64,000 nt of DNA from an uncultured Burkholderiales bacterium (lineage in GTDB: Bacteria > Pseudomonadota > Gammaproteobacteria > Burkholderiales > Burkholderiaceae_C), in the NCBI GenBank assembly GCA_943908475.1, contig CALTTG010000021.1, positions 1 through 64,000 of the forward strand, read 5' to 3'. Below, in pieces: positions 17,662 to 26,543 of the stretch. Made by a program: the position numbers and the translations under genes. The number at the start of each line of letters is the position of its first letter. Position 1 is the first letter of the stretch. The notes under the pieces are model-generated. The model had not been told where the DNA came from. It saw nothing but the letters and a program-made list of their open reading frames with translations, and did no database searches.

Positions 17662-18735
17662 TCACAGCCGAGAGGCGGCCATGATGCGTTCGCACCGTTG
17701 GCCCAGGTAATTGGCGAAGGGACCGAAGGTGGCAAAGATCGGGTTCTTGGCGTTGCCATCCTGAAAGCGCTTGTAGATCTGCTGCACGATGCCCATCAGG
17801 CGGAAGAGACCATAGACCTCGTAGAAGTCAAAGTTCGCCACACTCCAGCCGGTTTTTTGGCCGTAGTAGTCGATCACCTCCTGGCGGGTCAGCATGCCGG
17901 GGGCGTTGGTGGGTTGGCGGCGCGAGCCCAACATGAACATGTCGTCGTCGGCTTGCACCCAGTAGGCCAGCGAGCTGCCCAGGTCCATCATCGGATCGCC
18001 CAAGGTGGCCATCTCCCAGTCCAGCACACCGATGACAGTCATGGGGTCTTGCGGGTCCAGCACCACGTTGTCAAAGCGGAAGTCGTTGTGAATCAGTCGG
18101 ATGGCGACCTCTTGCGTGGGCTGCTTGGCCTGCAGCCAGGTCATGACCGATTCAAAATCGCCCACATCGTCGGTGCGTGCGGCACGAAACCGCTTGCTCC
18201 AGCCCTCAACCTGACGGGCCACGTAGCCCTCGCCCTTGCCCAGGTGATCCAGCCCGGCGGCATGGGGATCGAGCTGGTGCAACTCGATCAGCTTGTCGAT
18301 CACGTTCAGACACAGCTGACGGGTCTTGGCGGTGTCCAGGCCCAGCTCGGGTTTGAGGTTCTGGCGGGGAATCACGCCCACCAGTCGTTGCATGACATAG
18401 AAGGGGGCGCCAATGACCTCCAGGTCTTCGCAGATGGCGTAGATCTCCGGCACCGCCGGGTAGACCGGCCGCAGCGCCTTCATGATTTGGGCCTCTCGCA
18501 CCACGTCGTGGGCGGACTTGGCGATGTGGCCAAAGGGCGGGCGTCGCAAGATCAGGTCGATGTTGGCGTAACTGATCTGGTAGGTCAGGTTGGAGGCCCC
18601 GCCCGGGAACTGCGTCAGTGTGGGCGTGCCTTCCAGGGTCATGCCCTGGGCTTTCAAATAGGCTTCCACGTTGACGAGGTCGACTTCCTCGCCCGCTCGC
18701 ACCGCCACGGCGCCATCGATCACGGATTTGCTCAT
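17662..18735 (-). CDS. APH-fold phosphotransferase, possible 4-hydroxyacyl-CoA kinase (ACAD10/11- and LvaA-like)
   Basis: The 357-residue protein has the aminoglycoside-phosphotransferase/choline-kinase fold. The nucleotide loop region reads FPGGASNLTY, with RRPPFG next to it. The catalytic loop is IHNDFRFDNVVLD (about 214-226) and the metal-binding segment is LDWEMATLGDPMMDLG (about 238-253). This subfamily equals the kinase domain fused to acyl-CoA dehydrogenase in animal ACAD10/11 and the free-standing LvaA of levulinate catabolism. Both phosphorylate the 4-hydroxyl of acyl-CoAs. Here kinase and dehydrogenase are separate neighbours (42-nt gap). Antibiotic resistance is unlikely because of the acyl-CoA context. 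Family assignment is firm, substrate inferred. Confidence 0.88.
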   Translation of the reverse strand: MSKSVIDGAVAVRAGEEVDLVNVEAYLKAQGMTLEGTPTLTQFPGGASNLTYQISYANIDLILRRPPFGHIAKSAHDVVREAQIMKALRPVYPAVPEIYAICEDLEVIGAPFYVMQRLVGVIPRQNLKPELGLDTAKTRQLCLNVIDKLIELHQLDPHAAGLDHLGKGEGYVARQVEGWSKRFRAARTDDVGDFESVMTWLQAKQPTQEVAIRLIHNDFRFDNVVLDPQDPMTVIGVLDWEMATLGDPMMDLGSSLAYWVQADDDMFMLGSRRQPTNAPGMLTRQEVIDYYGQKTGWSVANFDFYEVYGLFRLMGIVQQIYKRFQDGNAKNPIFATFGPFANYLGQRCERIMAASRL

Positions 18736-18777
18736 GTCTCTGTGTCTTTCTGATGCTTCAAAGGACGCGCCCGAGGC

Positions 18778-20004
18778 TCATTCGCCGCGGGCCAATCGCT
18801 GGCGCGCCAGCTCGAACTTCGCGACCACCTTGCGGTGAACCTCGTCGGGGCCGTCGGCCAAGCGCACGGTGCGCACATATGCGGCCAGCGTGCTCAAGGG
18901 GGTGTCCAAGGTTACCCCCAGGGCACCGTGCATCTGGATGGCCGCGTCGATCACCACTTGGGCCACATTGGGCGCCACCACCTTGATCATGGAAATTTCG
19001 CTCATGGCGGCTTTGACGCCCACGGTGTCCATCATCCAGGCGGCTTTGAGGGTGAGCAAGCGGGCCTGCTCGATGGCCATGCGTGCGTTGGCGATCACGT
19101 CCACATTGCCCCCCAACTGGTTCAGCGGTTTGCCAAAAGCCACCCGCTGATCGCCTCGTGCCGTCATGAGGGACAACGCACGTTCGGCCCCGCCAATGCA
19201 CCGCATGCAGTGGTGAATGCGCCCTGGGCCCAGACGTCCCTGCGCAATTTCAAAACCGCGACCCAGCCCCGCGATCACGTTTTCCTTGGGCACACGCACT
19301 TGGTCGAACACCACTTCGCCATGACCGAACGGTTCGTCGTACACCCCGAAGGCCGGCAGCATGCGCTCGATCTTGACGCCCGGGGTGTCCAGGGGCACGA
19401 GGATCATCGAGTGGCGGGCGTGACGATCGGCTTCCGGGAAAGTCAGGCCCATGAAGATCAAGATCTTGCAGTTCGGATGTCCAATGCCTGAGCTGAACCA
19501 CTTTCGACCGTGGATCACGATCTCGTCGCCATCGGGGATGGCCGTCGCTTGCATGTTGGTGGCGTCGGAGGAGGCCACCTCGGGTTCGGTCATGCAGAAG
19601 GCTGACCGAATCTCACCGTTCAGCAGGGGCACCATCCATTGCGCCTGCTGCGCAGGGGTGCCGTACATGTGCAGCACTTCCATGTTGCCCGTGTCGGGCG
19701 CGTTGCAGTTGAACACCTCGGCCGCCATGGTGTTGTGGCCCATCAGTTCGGCCAGGGCAGCGTACTCGGTCACCGTCAGCCCTGCGCCATGGTGCGGATC
19801 TTTCAGGAACAGGTTCCACAGGCCCTGAGCACGCGCCTTGGCCTTCAGGTCTTCCATGATGGCGGGCTGGCGCCATTGACGCCAATCAGACACGCCGGTC
19901 AGCTGCGCGTGATACGCGGCCTCTGCGGGCAGGATGTGGTCGCGCATGAACGCTTTGACGCGTTCGATGTGGTCCAGGGCGCGGGGCGAGTGTCCAAAGT
20001 CCAT
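18778..20004 (-). CDS. Acyl-CoA dehydrogenase family protein, ACAD10/11-like
   Basis: The 408-residue flavoprotein has the full acyl-CoA dehydrogenase fold. It contains FCMTEPEVASSDATN (FAD/substrate strand), KWFSSGIGHP, the helix RIHHCMRCIGGAERA, and RVAFGKPLNQLGG. Near residue 385 the usual YEGT segment carrying the catalytic Glu reads LADGPDEVHR instead, so Asp occupies that place. This is typical of the ACAD11 branch, which eliminates a 4-phospho group rather than simply oxidising. The ATG at 20004 is preceded by AGGAG. It is first in the operon with the kinase and SDR and is divergent from a LysR gene, its likely regulator. Confidence 0.92.
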   Translation of the reverse strand: MDFGHSPRALDHIERVKAFMRDHILPAEAAYHAQLTGVSDWRQWRQPAIMEDLKAKARAQGLWNLFLKDPHHGAGLTVTEYAALAELMGHNTMAAEVFNCNAPDTGNMEVLHMYGTPAQQAQWMVPLLNGEIRSAFCMTEPEVASSDATNMQATAIPDGDEIVIHGRKWFSSGIGHPNCKILIFMGLTFPEADRHARHSMILVPLDTPGVKIERMLPAFGVYDEPFGHGEVVFDQVRVPKENVIAGLGRGFEIAQGRLGPGRIHHCMRCIGGAERALSLMTARGDQRVAFGKPLNQLGGNVDVIANARMAIEQARLLTLKAAWMMDTVGVKAAMSEISMIKVVAPNVAQVVIDAAIQMHGALGVTLDTPLSTLAAYVRTVRLADGPDEVHRKVVAKFELARQRLARGE

Positions 20005-20085
20005 GAGGATCTCCTGTGCGGTCGATGGCGGGAGCCGCCTGTTCGAGTGGGCTGAGTGTAGGAAGTGACGCAACATCCATCAAAT

Positions 20086-20100
20086 GAATTCTTTGAATTC
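20086..20100. promoter_or_regulatory. Dyad in the LysR / acyl-CoA dehydrogenase intergenic region
   Basis: Two GAATTC hexamers separated by TTT form a 15-bp dyad 82 nt upstream of the dehydrogenase ATG and 16 nt upstream of the preferred LysR start. The surrounding bases are AT-rich compared with the flanks. A LysR-type autoregulatory operator (T-N11-A class) is plausible, but this rests on position and symmetry only. Confidence 0.4.
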
Positions 20101-20115
20101 GCTACCATTCAGCCT

Positions 20116-21048
20116 GTGAATTTCCACAAGATCGACCTCAATCTCTTCCCGGTGTTCGACGCGATCGTGCAGACGGGCTCTTTGACCGCTGCGGCCCGCG
20201 AACTGCATCTGAGCCAGCCGGCCGTCAGTCACGCGCTGGCCCGACTGCGTGAGCACCTGAACGACCCGCTGTTTGTGCGTCAGGGTCGACGGATGATCCC
20301 CACGCCGTACGCGCGTCAACTCATGCCGGTGGTGCGCCGCGCGCTGTCGAGCCTGCAGGCGGGCATCCGATCGCCGCAAACCCAGGGCTTTGTGCCTGAA
20401 ACCTCGGACCGCGTGTTCACCCTGGGCATGCGCGACATTCTGGAGGCGCTGACCCTGCCTGGCGTCATGGCACACATTCGCCAGCACGCACCGGGCATCA
20501 CCATCAACTGCATCCAGGTCGAACGCCACGACATTGCCGATGCCCTTCGCCAAGGGCGCGTGGACGCTGTGGTGGACATCGCCTTGCCGGTGGCGCCGGA
20601 AGTGATGCACACGCGGCTGGTGCTCGACAAGCTGGTGGTCGTGGCCCAGAAAGACCACCCCTTGATTGGCAAAGGGCCCGTCAAGCTCGACACCTACCTC
20701 GCGGCCTCGCATGTGCTGGTCTCGGCCCGCCGCCAGGGATTGGGGCTGGAAGATCATGAACTCAGCCGCCAAGGGCTGCGTCGGCAGATCGGCCTGCGCT
20801 GTCGACACTACTTTGCCGCGTGCCGGGTCGTCAGCATGACCGACATGTTGCTGACCATGCCGGAGCAGTATGCTCGGGTCGCCAACCTGCATTTCAACAA
20901 CCGGCTGCACCCCTTCCCCTTGTTGCCCGCTCAACTCGATGCCCACCTGTACTGGCATGCCAGCGCCGATGAAGACCCCACCAACCAGTGGCTGCGGCGG
21001 CAAATCGTGCACACGGTCCAGACTGAACTCCAGAACTTGAACACATGA
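20116..21048 (+). CDS. LysR-family transcriptional regulator
   Basis: The 310-residue regulator has the standard N-terminal winged helix-turn-helix (about 1-65: DLNLFPVFDAIVQTGS, AARELHLSQPAVSHALARLRE) followed by a type 2 periplasmic-binding-like effector domain. It is divergent from the acyl-CoA dehydrogenase-kinase-SDR operon with 111 nt between starts, the classical layout for a regulator of that operon. GTG 20116 (MNFHKIDLNLF) fits the family start. A GTG at 20065 would add 17 residues and run into the operator region. Its stop overlaps the start of the M48 protease gene by 4 nt. The effector is unknown, perhaps an acyl-CoA. Confidence 0.92.
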   Translation: MNFHKIDLNLFPVFDAIVQTGSLTAAARELHLSQPAVSHALARLREHLNDPLFVRQGRRMIPTPYARQLMPVVRRALSSLQAGIRSPQTQGFVPETSDRVFTLGMRDILEALTLPGVMAHIRQHAPGITINCIQVERHDIADALRQGRVDAVVDIALPVAPEVMHTRLVLDKLVVVAQKDHPLIGKGPVKLDTYLAASHVLVSARRQGLGLEDHELSRQGLRRQIGLRCRHYFAACRVVSMTDMLLTMPEQYARVANLHFNNRLHPFPLLPAQLDAHLYWHASADEDPTNQWLRRQIVHTVQTELQNLNT

Positions 21049-22583
21049 CACACCTGATCACCCCTTCCCACCTGTTCCGCCGCAGTGCTTGGGCCGTGGC
21101 CACCACAATGGCCTTGACGCTGGCGGGGTGTGGCACCCAGATGCGCAACCCGGTGACCGGCCAATTGCAGCGGTCTGTGATGGACGAGAAGCAAGAGGTG
21201 GCCATTGGCGCCAAAAACCACGAAGAGATCCTCAAGGAATACGGCGTGTACCCCGATGCCAAAGTGCAGGCCTATGTGAACGGCATCGGGCAAAAACTGG
21301 CCAAGCAGTCGCACCGTGCCGAACTGACGTGGCACTTCACCGTGCTCGACAGCCCTGAGATCAACGCGTTTGCCCTGCCTGGCGGTTACGTGTACATCAC
21401 CCGCGGCATCATGGCGTACCTGGACAGCGAAGCCGACCTGGCCGGGGTCATCGGTCACGAGATTGGTCACGTCACAGCCCGACACGGTGCCCAGCAAGCC
21501 ACCCATCAGCAAACCGCCGGGCTGGGGGTTCTGGCCGCCAGCGTGTTGGGCGCGGTGCTCGAAGCCAAGGGGGTCGGCGGTGCCGGGCAACTGGCCAGTG
21601 ACCTGTCGCAAAACGTGGCAGCAGGCTTGGTGGCCAAGTACGGCCGTGAACACGAGACCGAAGCCGATGCTTTGGGCGCCGAGTACCTGGCCCGCACCCA
21701 GTACAACCCGGCCAACATGGTCGACGTCATCCAGGTGCTCAAAAGCCAAGAGCGCTTTGCCGCCGACAGAGCCCAAGCCGAAGGTCGCGCCGCGCCAAGT
21801 GGCAACAGCTGGTTGGCCTCACACCCCAGCAACGATCAGCGTTTGCAAGACATCCGGCAGGTGGCCGCCCAATACCCGGCGTCTGACAAGGCCAAGTACA
21901 CCGACGACGGGCGCCAGCGCTACCTGAGCGTCATCTCGGGCATGGTGTTTGGGGACAGCCCCGAGCAGGGCATGGTCCGGGGTCAACACTTCGTGCACCC
22001 CAGCATGGGGTTCGCCATGACGGCGCCAGCCAACTGGAAAGTGCAGAACACGACGGACACCCTGGCCATCGTCAGCCCCGACAACGCGGCCGGGCTGCTG
22101 CTCAAGCTGGTGCCGAGCAAGGCCACGGGTGATCACCAGCAAGTGATTCAGCAGCTGTTTCAGCCCACCCAAGGACAGGTGCTGAGCACCCGCATCAATG
22201 GCATGAACGCCACCCAGTTTCAGGGGCAGCTTCGCAACGAACAAGGCCAGCTTCAAAGCCTGCGCTTCACCCTGGTGGATGGGCCACGTTCGCGCCGCTT
22301 CATCCTGATGCCCAGCGGCAAGGACGCACAGGCCCTGACTCGCCACCAAACCGGCCTCCAGGCGGCAGAGCAGAGTTTCCGCGCCCTGTCTGCGGCCGAT
22401 GAGGCCTTGGCTCGCCCTTGGTTGATCCGCACCGCGTCGTACCCGGCAGGTGGCTGGCGCCAGTTGGCCCAGCAAAGCCCCCTGCCCGCACCGGCAGAGG
22501 ATGCCCTGCGACTGCTCAATGGGCACTATGGCAGCAACACCGAACCCCGCCGAGGCGAGTTGGTCAAGGTGATTGGGCGCTGA
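21045..22583 (+). CDS. M48-family zinc metalloprotease lipoprotein
   Basis: The 512-residue protein begins with a lipoprotein signal (lipobox LAGC, Cys29), so it should be membrane-tethered in the periplasm. The M48 peptidase domain (about 50-270) has the zinc motif HEIGH with following TARHG (about 138-146) and the third ligand in HETEADALGAEYLART. A C-terminal region of about 200 residues (PSMGFAMTAPANWKVQ onwards) resembles the extra domain of BepA/YfgC-like or LoiP-like relatives but lacks clear TPRs. A role in outer-membrane protein quality control is the family expectation. Its ATG overlaps the LysR stop (ATGA), an odd pairing. Confidence 0.9.
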   Translation: MTHLITPSHLFRRSAWAVATTMALTLAGCGTQMRNPVTGQLQRSVMDEKQEVAIGAKNHEEILKEYGVYPDAKVQAYVNGIGQKLAKQSHRAELTWHFTVLDSPEINAFALPGGYVYITRGIMAYLDSEADLAGVIGHEIGHVTARHGAQQATHQQTAGLGVLAASVLGAVLEAKGVGGAGQLASDLSQNVAAGLVAKYGREHETEADALGAEYLARTQYNPANMVDVIQVLKSQERFAADRAQAEGRAAPSGNSWLASHPSNDQRLQDIRQVAAQYPASDKAKYTDDGRQRYLSVISGMVFGDSPEQGMVRGQHFVHPSMGFAMTAPANWKVQNTTDTLAIVSPDNAAGLLLKLVPSKATGDHQQVIQQLFQPTQGQVLSTRINGMNATQFQGQLRNEQGQLQSLRFTLVDGPRSRRFILMPSGKDAQALTRHQTGLQAAEQSFRALSAADEALARPWLIRTASYPAGGWRQLAQQSPLPAPAEDALRLLNGHYGSNTEPRRGELVKVIGR

Positions 22584-22616
22584 GACCGCGCCCTCGCGGG
22601 GTGGGGGCTTGGCGTG

Positions 22617-23228
22617 TCAGCCCACGACCACCCGGCGTGCGGCCTTCGGACGGAAGGCCTCGCACACCTCCGGCCGGGTGTCCAGGTACGGCCCGCCCAG
22701 CAGGTCGATGCAGTAAGGCACCGCCGCGAAGATGCCGGGCACCACGGGGCGCCCCTGTTCGTCGCGAAGACCTTCCAGCGTTTCGGCGATGGACTTGGGT
22801 TGACCCGGCAGGTTCAGGATCAGGGCCCGCCCCCGGATGACGGCCGTCTGTCGGGACAAGATGGCGGTAGGCACGAAGCGCAAGCTGATCTGCCGCATCT
22901 GCTCGCCAAAGCCCGGCATTTCCTTGTCGGCCACGTCCAGCGTGGCCTCCGGGGTGACGTCGCGTGGCGAAGGCCCGGTGCCGCCAGTGGTCAGCACCAG
23001 TTGGCACCCTGCCGTGTCCACCAGCTCGCGCAGGGTCTCGGCAATCTGCACGCGTTCGTCGGGAATCAGCCGGGGTTCCCAGTGCACGGGGTTGCGCAAC
23101 GCCCGCCCCAGCCACGATTGAAGGGCAGGCAAACCTTGGTCTTGGTACACGCCCGTGCTGGCGCGGTCGCTGATGGACACGACACCGATGCGGACGGGCT
23201 CCAGGGCAATGGGCGGCAACTCACTCAT
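22617..23228 (-). CDS. mog: Molybdopterin adenylyltransferase
   Basis: Mog adenylylates molybdopterin before molybdate insertion, needed among others for the nitrate reductase encoded at 44.6 kb. The 203-residue protein shows IGVVSISDRASTGVYQDQG at the start, LTTGGTGPSPRDVTPEAT (substrate loop), and the LPGQPKSI motif near residue 150. It has the Mog rather than MoaB length. ATG 23228 (MSELPPIAL) is used; ATG 23240 overlaps the darP stop (TGATG) and TTG 23243 is also open, so the true start may be 4-5 residues earlier. It is translationally coupled or nearly so to darP. Confidence 0.93.
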   Translation of the reverse strand: MSELPPIALEPVRIGVVSISDRASTGVYQDQGLPALQSWLGRALRNPVHWEPRLIPDERVQIAETLRELVDTAGCQLVLTTGGTGPSPRDVTPEATLDVADKEMPGFGEQMRQISLRFVPTAILSRQTAVIRGRALILNLPGQPKSIAETLEGLRDEQGRPVVPGIFAAVPYCIDLLGGPYLDTRPEVCEAFRPKAARRVVVG

Positions 23229-23239
23229 GGGTCGAGGCA

Positions 23240-23860
23240 TCAAGCTTCGGCGTTGTCATCCAGCTCGGCATCGTGCGCATCGTCGGCCCCAGCATCGGCA
23301 CCGCGGGTCACCAACGCCTGCTTGATGGCCTGGAACAACTCACGGTAGGCCCGGCCATTGCGGTTCTCGGGCGCTGCCGCAGCATCTTTGCGAGCGTTGC
23401 GGATCAGGGCGCGCAGGTGCTGAACGTCGGTTTCGGGGTGCTCGTGCATCCACTCGGTCAACGCCTGCTTTTCGTCGTCCAGCAAGCGCTTGCGCCATGC
23501 TTCAGCTTCGTGCAGCGCGAGCGCATCGCGCGCATGGCCCATCTCGAAAGCGGCCACGGCCTCGCGAAGGGGTTCCACCTCCACGCTGCGGATCACCTTG
23601 CCGATGAACTGCAGCTGGCGACGTTTTCCTTCAAACGAACGCGTGGTTTTGTAGTCGGCCAGGGCATCGCGGAGGCGCTCGGGCATGCCGATGTCGTCCA
23701 GGCGGCTGTCGGGCATCGCCAACAGGCGTTTACCCAGCTCTTGCAGTTCATGGCTGGCACGCTTGAGCATGCTCTTGCTGGGGGGGCGGTCTTCTGGCGT
23801 GTCCAGATCGTACTCATCGGGCTCAAAAGCCCCGTCCGGGTGGGTGTGGTTCGCGTTCAT
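23240..23860 (-). CDS. darP: Ribosome-associated protein DarP/YjgA (DUF615)
   Basis: The 206-residue charged, helical protein carries the DUF615 core (PPSKSMLKRASHELQELGKRL, TRSFEGKRRQLQFIGKVIR, LLDDEKQALTEWM). In E. coli it binds late 50S precursors and assists peptidyl-transferase-centre maturation. The C-terminal 20 residues are Asp/Ala-rich and probably disordered. It is divergent from pmbA with 42 nt between start codons, a common yjgA-pmbA neighbourhood in proteobacteria, and is followed directly by mog. Confidence 0.93.
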   Translation of the reverse strand: MNANHTHPDGAFEPDEYDLDTPEDRPPSKSMLKRASHELQELGKRLLAMPDSRLDDIGMPERLRDALADYKTTRSFEGKRRQLQFIGKVIRSVEVEPLREAVAAFEMGHARDALALHEAEAWRKRLLDDEKQALTEWMHEHPETDVQHLRALIRNARKDAAAAPENRNGRAYRELFQAIKQALVTRGADAGADDAHDAELDDNAEA

Positions 23861-23902
23861 GTCCTCGCTATGATACGGGTGACCTCACCGACACACCACC
23901 AA

Positions 23903-25315
23903 ATGGCCGTCAAATCCACCTCGCGTTCCGCCCCTCGCCCTGCCAAATCCAGCAAAGCTGCCAATGGCTTTGCCTACAGTCGCGAAGATTTTCAGAACCT
24001 GATCGAGGACACCCTGTCTTTGGCCCGCAAACTGGGCGCCACCGATGCGGGGGCCGAAGTCTCCGAAGGTGCAGGCCTGACGGTCTCGGTGCGCAAGGGC
24101 AAGCTGGAGAACGTGGAGCGCAATCGCGACAAATCGATCGGGGTCACGGTCTATCTGGGGCAGCGACGCGGCAATGCCAGCACGTCTGACTTCTCCCCCG
24201 CTTCGCTGGAACAGACCGTTCGCGCGGCCTACGACATTGCGCGTTTCACCGCCGAGGACCCCGTGGCGGGCTTGCCCGATGCCGACGACCTCGCCATGGG
24301 CAAGGCCGCCACGCGGGATTTGGACCTCTTCCACCCCTGGGCCATCAACGCTGAAAAGGCCGCCGAACTGGCCCGACGCGGTGAAGATGCCGCGTTGTCG
24401 ACCGACAAGCGGATCACCAACTCGGAAGGCGCCAGCGTGTCGGCGCAGCAGTCGCACTTTTTCGCGGGCAACACGCGAGGCTTCCGTGGCGGGTACGCCA
24501 GCTCGCGCCATTCCCTGTCGGTGTCGCCCATTGCCGGGCGGGGCAACGACATGCAGCGTGATTTTTGGTACACCTCCGAGCGCAGCGCCAAGGACATGGC
24601 CCGCCCAGAGGCGGTGGGCCGATACGCGGCCGAGCGAGCACTGTCGCGCCTGAAATCGCGCAAGATCGCCACTTGTGAAGTGCCGGTCTTGTTCGAGAAC
24701 ACCCTGGCCGCTGGCTTGCTGGGCGCATATGTCCAAGCCACCAGCGGCGGTGCGCTGTACCGCAAGTCCACCTTTTTGCTGGACTGCCTGGGTCAGCAAG
24801 TGCTGCCCAAGCACATCGACATCCTCGAAGACCCCCACGTGCTCAAAGGCAAGGGCAGCGCGCCGTTTGACGACGAGGGCGTGCTCACACGCAAGCGCAA
24901 AGTGGTGCAAGCCGGGGTCACCCAAGGCTATTTCTTGTCGAGCTATTCCGCACGCAAGCTAGGCATGAAGACCACGGGGCATGCTGGTGGCTCGCAGAAC
25001 CTGACCCTCAAGAGCCGCTTGACCCGGCCCGGCGACGACCTGCCAGCGATGTTGCGCAAGTTGGGCACAGGCCTGTTCGTGACCGAGCTCATGGGCCAGG
25101 GCGTGAACTATGTCACGGGCGATTACTCGCGTGGCGCCGCCGGCTACTGGGTCGAAAATGGGGTCATCGCCTACCCGGTGCAAGAAATCACCATCGCTGG
25201 CCATCTGGGCGAGATGTTCAAGCAAATCGTCGCCGTGGGGGCCGATGCCTACACCTATGGCAGCAAGACGGTTGGCTCCATCTTGATTGAAAAAATGAAG
25301 ATCGCGGGCCATTGA
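23903..25315 (+). CDS. pmbA: TldD/PmbA-family metalloprotease component PmbA (TldE)
   Basis: PmbA/TldE pairs with TldD to form a protease that degrades unfolded peptides (microcin B17 precursor, CcdA in E. coli). The 470-residue protein has the family N-terminal alpha/beta domain (ALARKLGATDAGAEVSEG-type stretch, VSVRKGKLENVERNRD), the middle part with VPVLFENTLAAGLLG, and the C-terminal GVNYVTGDYSRGAAGYWVENG / EITIAGHLGEMF / GSILIEKMKIAG. It lacks the HExxxH zinc motif, as TldE should; TldD is not in the window. The ATG at 23903 was chosen because the in-frame extension back to 23273 lies over darP. Confidence 0.94.
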   Translation: MAVKSTSRSAPRPAKSSKAANGFAYSREDFQNLIEDTLSLARKLGATDAGAEVSEGAGLTVSVRKGKLENVERNRDKSIGVTVYLGQRRGNASTSDFSPASLEQTVRAAYDIARFTAEDPVAGLPDADDLAMGKAATRDLDLFHPWAINAEKAAELARRGEDAALSTDKRITNSEGASVSAQQSHFFAGNTRGFRGGYASSRHSLSVSPIAGRGNDMQRDFWYTSERSAKDMARPEAVGRYAAERALSRLKSRKIATCEVPVLFENTLAAGLLGAYVQATSGGALYRKSTFLLDCLGQQVLPKHIDILEDPHVLKGKGSAPFDDEGVLTRKRKVVQAGVTQGYFLSSYSARKLGMKTTGHAGGSQNLTLKSRLTRPGDDLPAMLRKLGTGLFVTELMGQGVNYVTGDYSRGAAGYWVENGVIAYPVQEITIAGHLGEMFKQIVAVGADAYTYGSKTVGSILIEKMKIAGH

Positions 25316-25349
25316 GCCCCGGCACACCTCACACCCAAGGAGACTCACC

Positions 25350-26432
25350 ATGCAACGCCGTTCCTTCATCAATCACGCTGGCTTGGCCGGCGTACTCGCC
25401 GCCGGTGCGGCACCCGCTGTGGTTCACGCGCAAGCGCAAATTCGCTGGCGTCTGGCGTCGAGCTTTCCCAAATCGCTGGACACCATTTTTGGCGCGGCCG
25501 ACGTGTTCGCCAAGAAGATCCACGAGATGTCGGGTGGCAAGTTCCAGATTTCAGTGCATGCCGGTGGTGAACTGATGCCGGCGTTCGGCGTGGTCGATGG
25601 GGTGCAAAATGGCACGGTGGAAATGGCGCACACGGCCCCCTACTACTTCGTGGGCAAGGATGAAACCTTCGCCATTGGGTGCACCATTCCCTTCGGGTTG
25701 AATTCACGCCAAATGACGGCCTGGATGTACGAAGGCAACGGCCTCAAACTCATGCGAGAGTTTTACGCCCAATACAAGATCATCAACTTCCCGGGCGGCA
25801 ACACCGGGGCCCAAATGGGCGGTTGGTATCGCAAACCCATCAAATCGCTGGCCGACATGAAGGGCCTGAAGATGCGAATCGGCGGTTTTGCCGGTCGGGT
25901 GATTGAACGCATGGGCGCTGTGCCGCAAAACATCCCGGGCGGTGAGATCTACCAGGCCCTCGAGAAAGGCACCATCGATGCCGCCGAGTGGGTGGGCCCT
26001 TACGACGACCAAAAGCTGGGCTTCCACAAAGTGGCGCCTTACTACCACTTCCCGGGTTGGTGGGAGGGTGGCCCACAGCTGGACTTCTTCATCAATGACA
26101 AGGCATTCAACAGCTTGAGCGCCGAGTACAAGGCCATGGTAGAAGCCGCCTCGTCGCATGCCCACAACGAAATGCAGGCCCGCTACGACGCTCGAAACCC
26201 GCTGGCGCTCAAGCAACTGGTGGGCGCCAAAACCAAATTGGTGCAGTTCCCCAAGGCGGTGATGGACGAAGCCTTCAAGCATTCCATGGCCATCTACAGC
26301 GAGCTCAACGACAAGAATCCCAACTGGAAGAAGGTCTACACGGACTACGCCAAGTTCCGGGCCGATCAGAACATGTGGTTCCGCTTCACCGAAGCCACCT
26401 ACGACCGCTACATGCAGGCCGCCAAACTCTGA
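25350..26432 (+). CDS. TRAP transporter solute-binding protein (DctP family, TakP-like)
   Basis: The 360-residue periplasmic receptor starts with MQRRSFINHAGLAG, a twin-arginine-like signal with cleavage near AQA (about 29). The DctP fold follows, including AHTAPYYFVGKDE, GGNTGAQMGGWYRKPI, MKGLKMRIGGFAG, and the ALEKGTIDAAEWVGPYDD motif seen in 2-oxoacid (TakP-like) binders. ATG 25350 has an excellent AAGGAG. It lies 34 nt after pmbA, so it may be read from it. The matching membrane subunits are on the opposite strand at 27-29 kb, separated by a YbaN gene and a terminator, which is unusual. Confidence 0.92.
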   Translation: MQRRSFINHAGLAGVLAAGAAPAVVHAQAQIRWRLASSFPKSLDTIFGAADVFAKKIHEMSGGKFQISVHAGGELMPAFGVVDGVQNGTVEMAHTAPYYFVGKDETFAIGCTIPFGLNSRQMTAWMYEGNGLKLMREFYAQYKIINFPGGNTGAQMGGWYRKPIKSLADMKGLKMRIGGFAGRVIERMGAVPQNIPGGEIYQALEKGTIDAAEWVGPYDDQKLGFHKVAPYYHFPGWWEGGPQLDFFINDKAFNSLSAEYKAMVEAASSHAHNEMQARYDARNPLALKQLVGAKTKLVQFPKAVMDEAFKHSMAIYSELNDKNPNWKKVYTDYAKFRADQNMWFRFTEATYDRYMQAAKL

Positions 26433-26543
26433 TTTCGTGATGCAGTGGTGGGGCGGAGCCCGCAGTGTCCGTGGGGTGCCATCAAGTCAGCCCCCCGCGC
26501 ACCGAAGAAGCCGTTAAGCTTGAGCCTGAATGGAGTCAGCATC

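Noticed and set aside
17662..18735. Aminoglycoside resistance gene
   Set aside because: The APH fold is present, but the acyl-CoA dehydrogenase and SDR operon context points to an acyl-CoA kinase instead.
23273..23902. N-terminal extension of pmbA of 210 codons
   Set aside because: It is antisense to darP, and the family start is at 23903.
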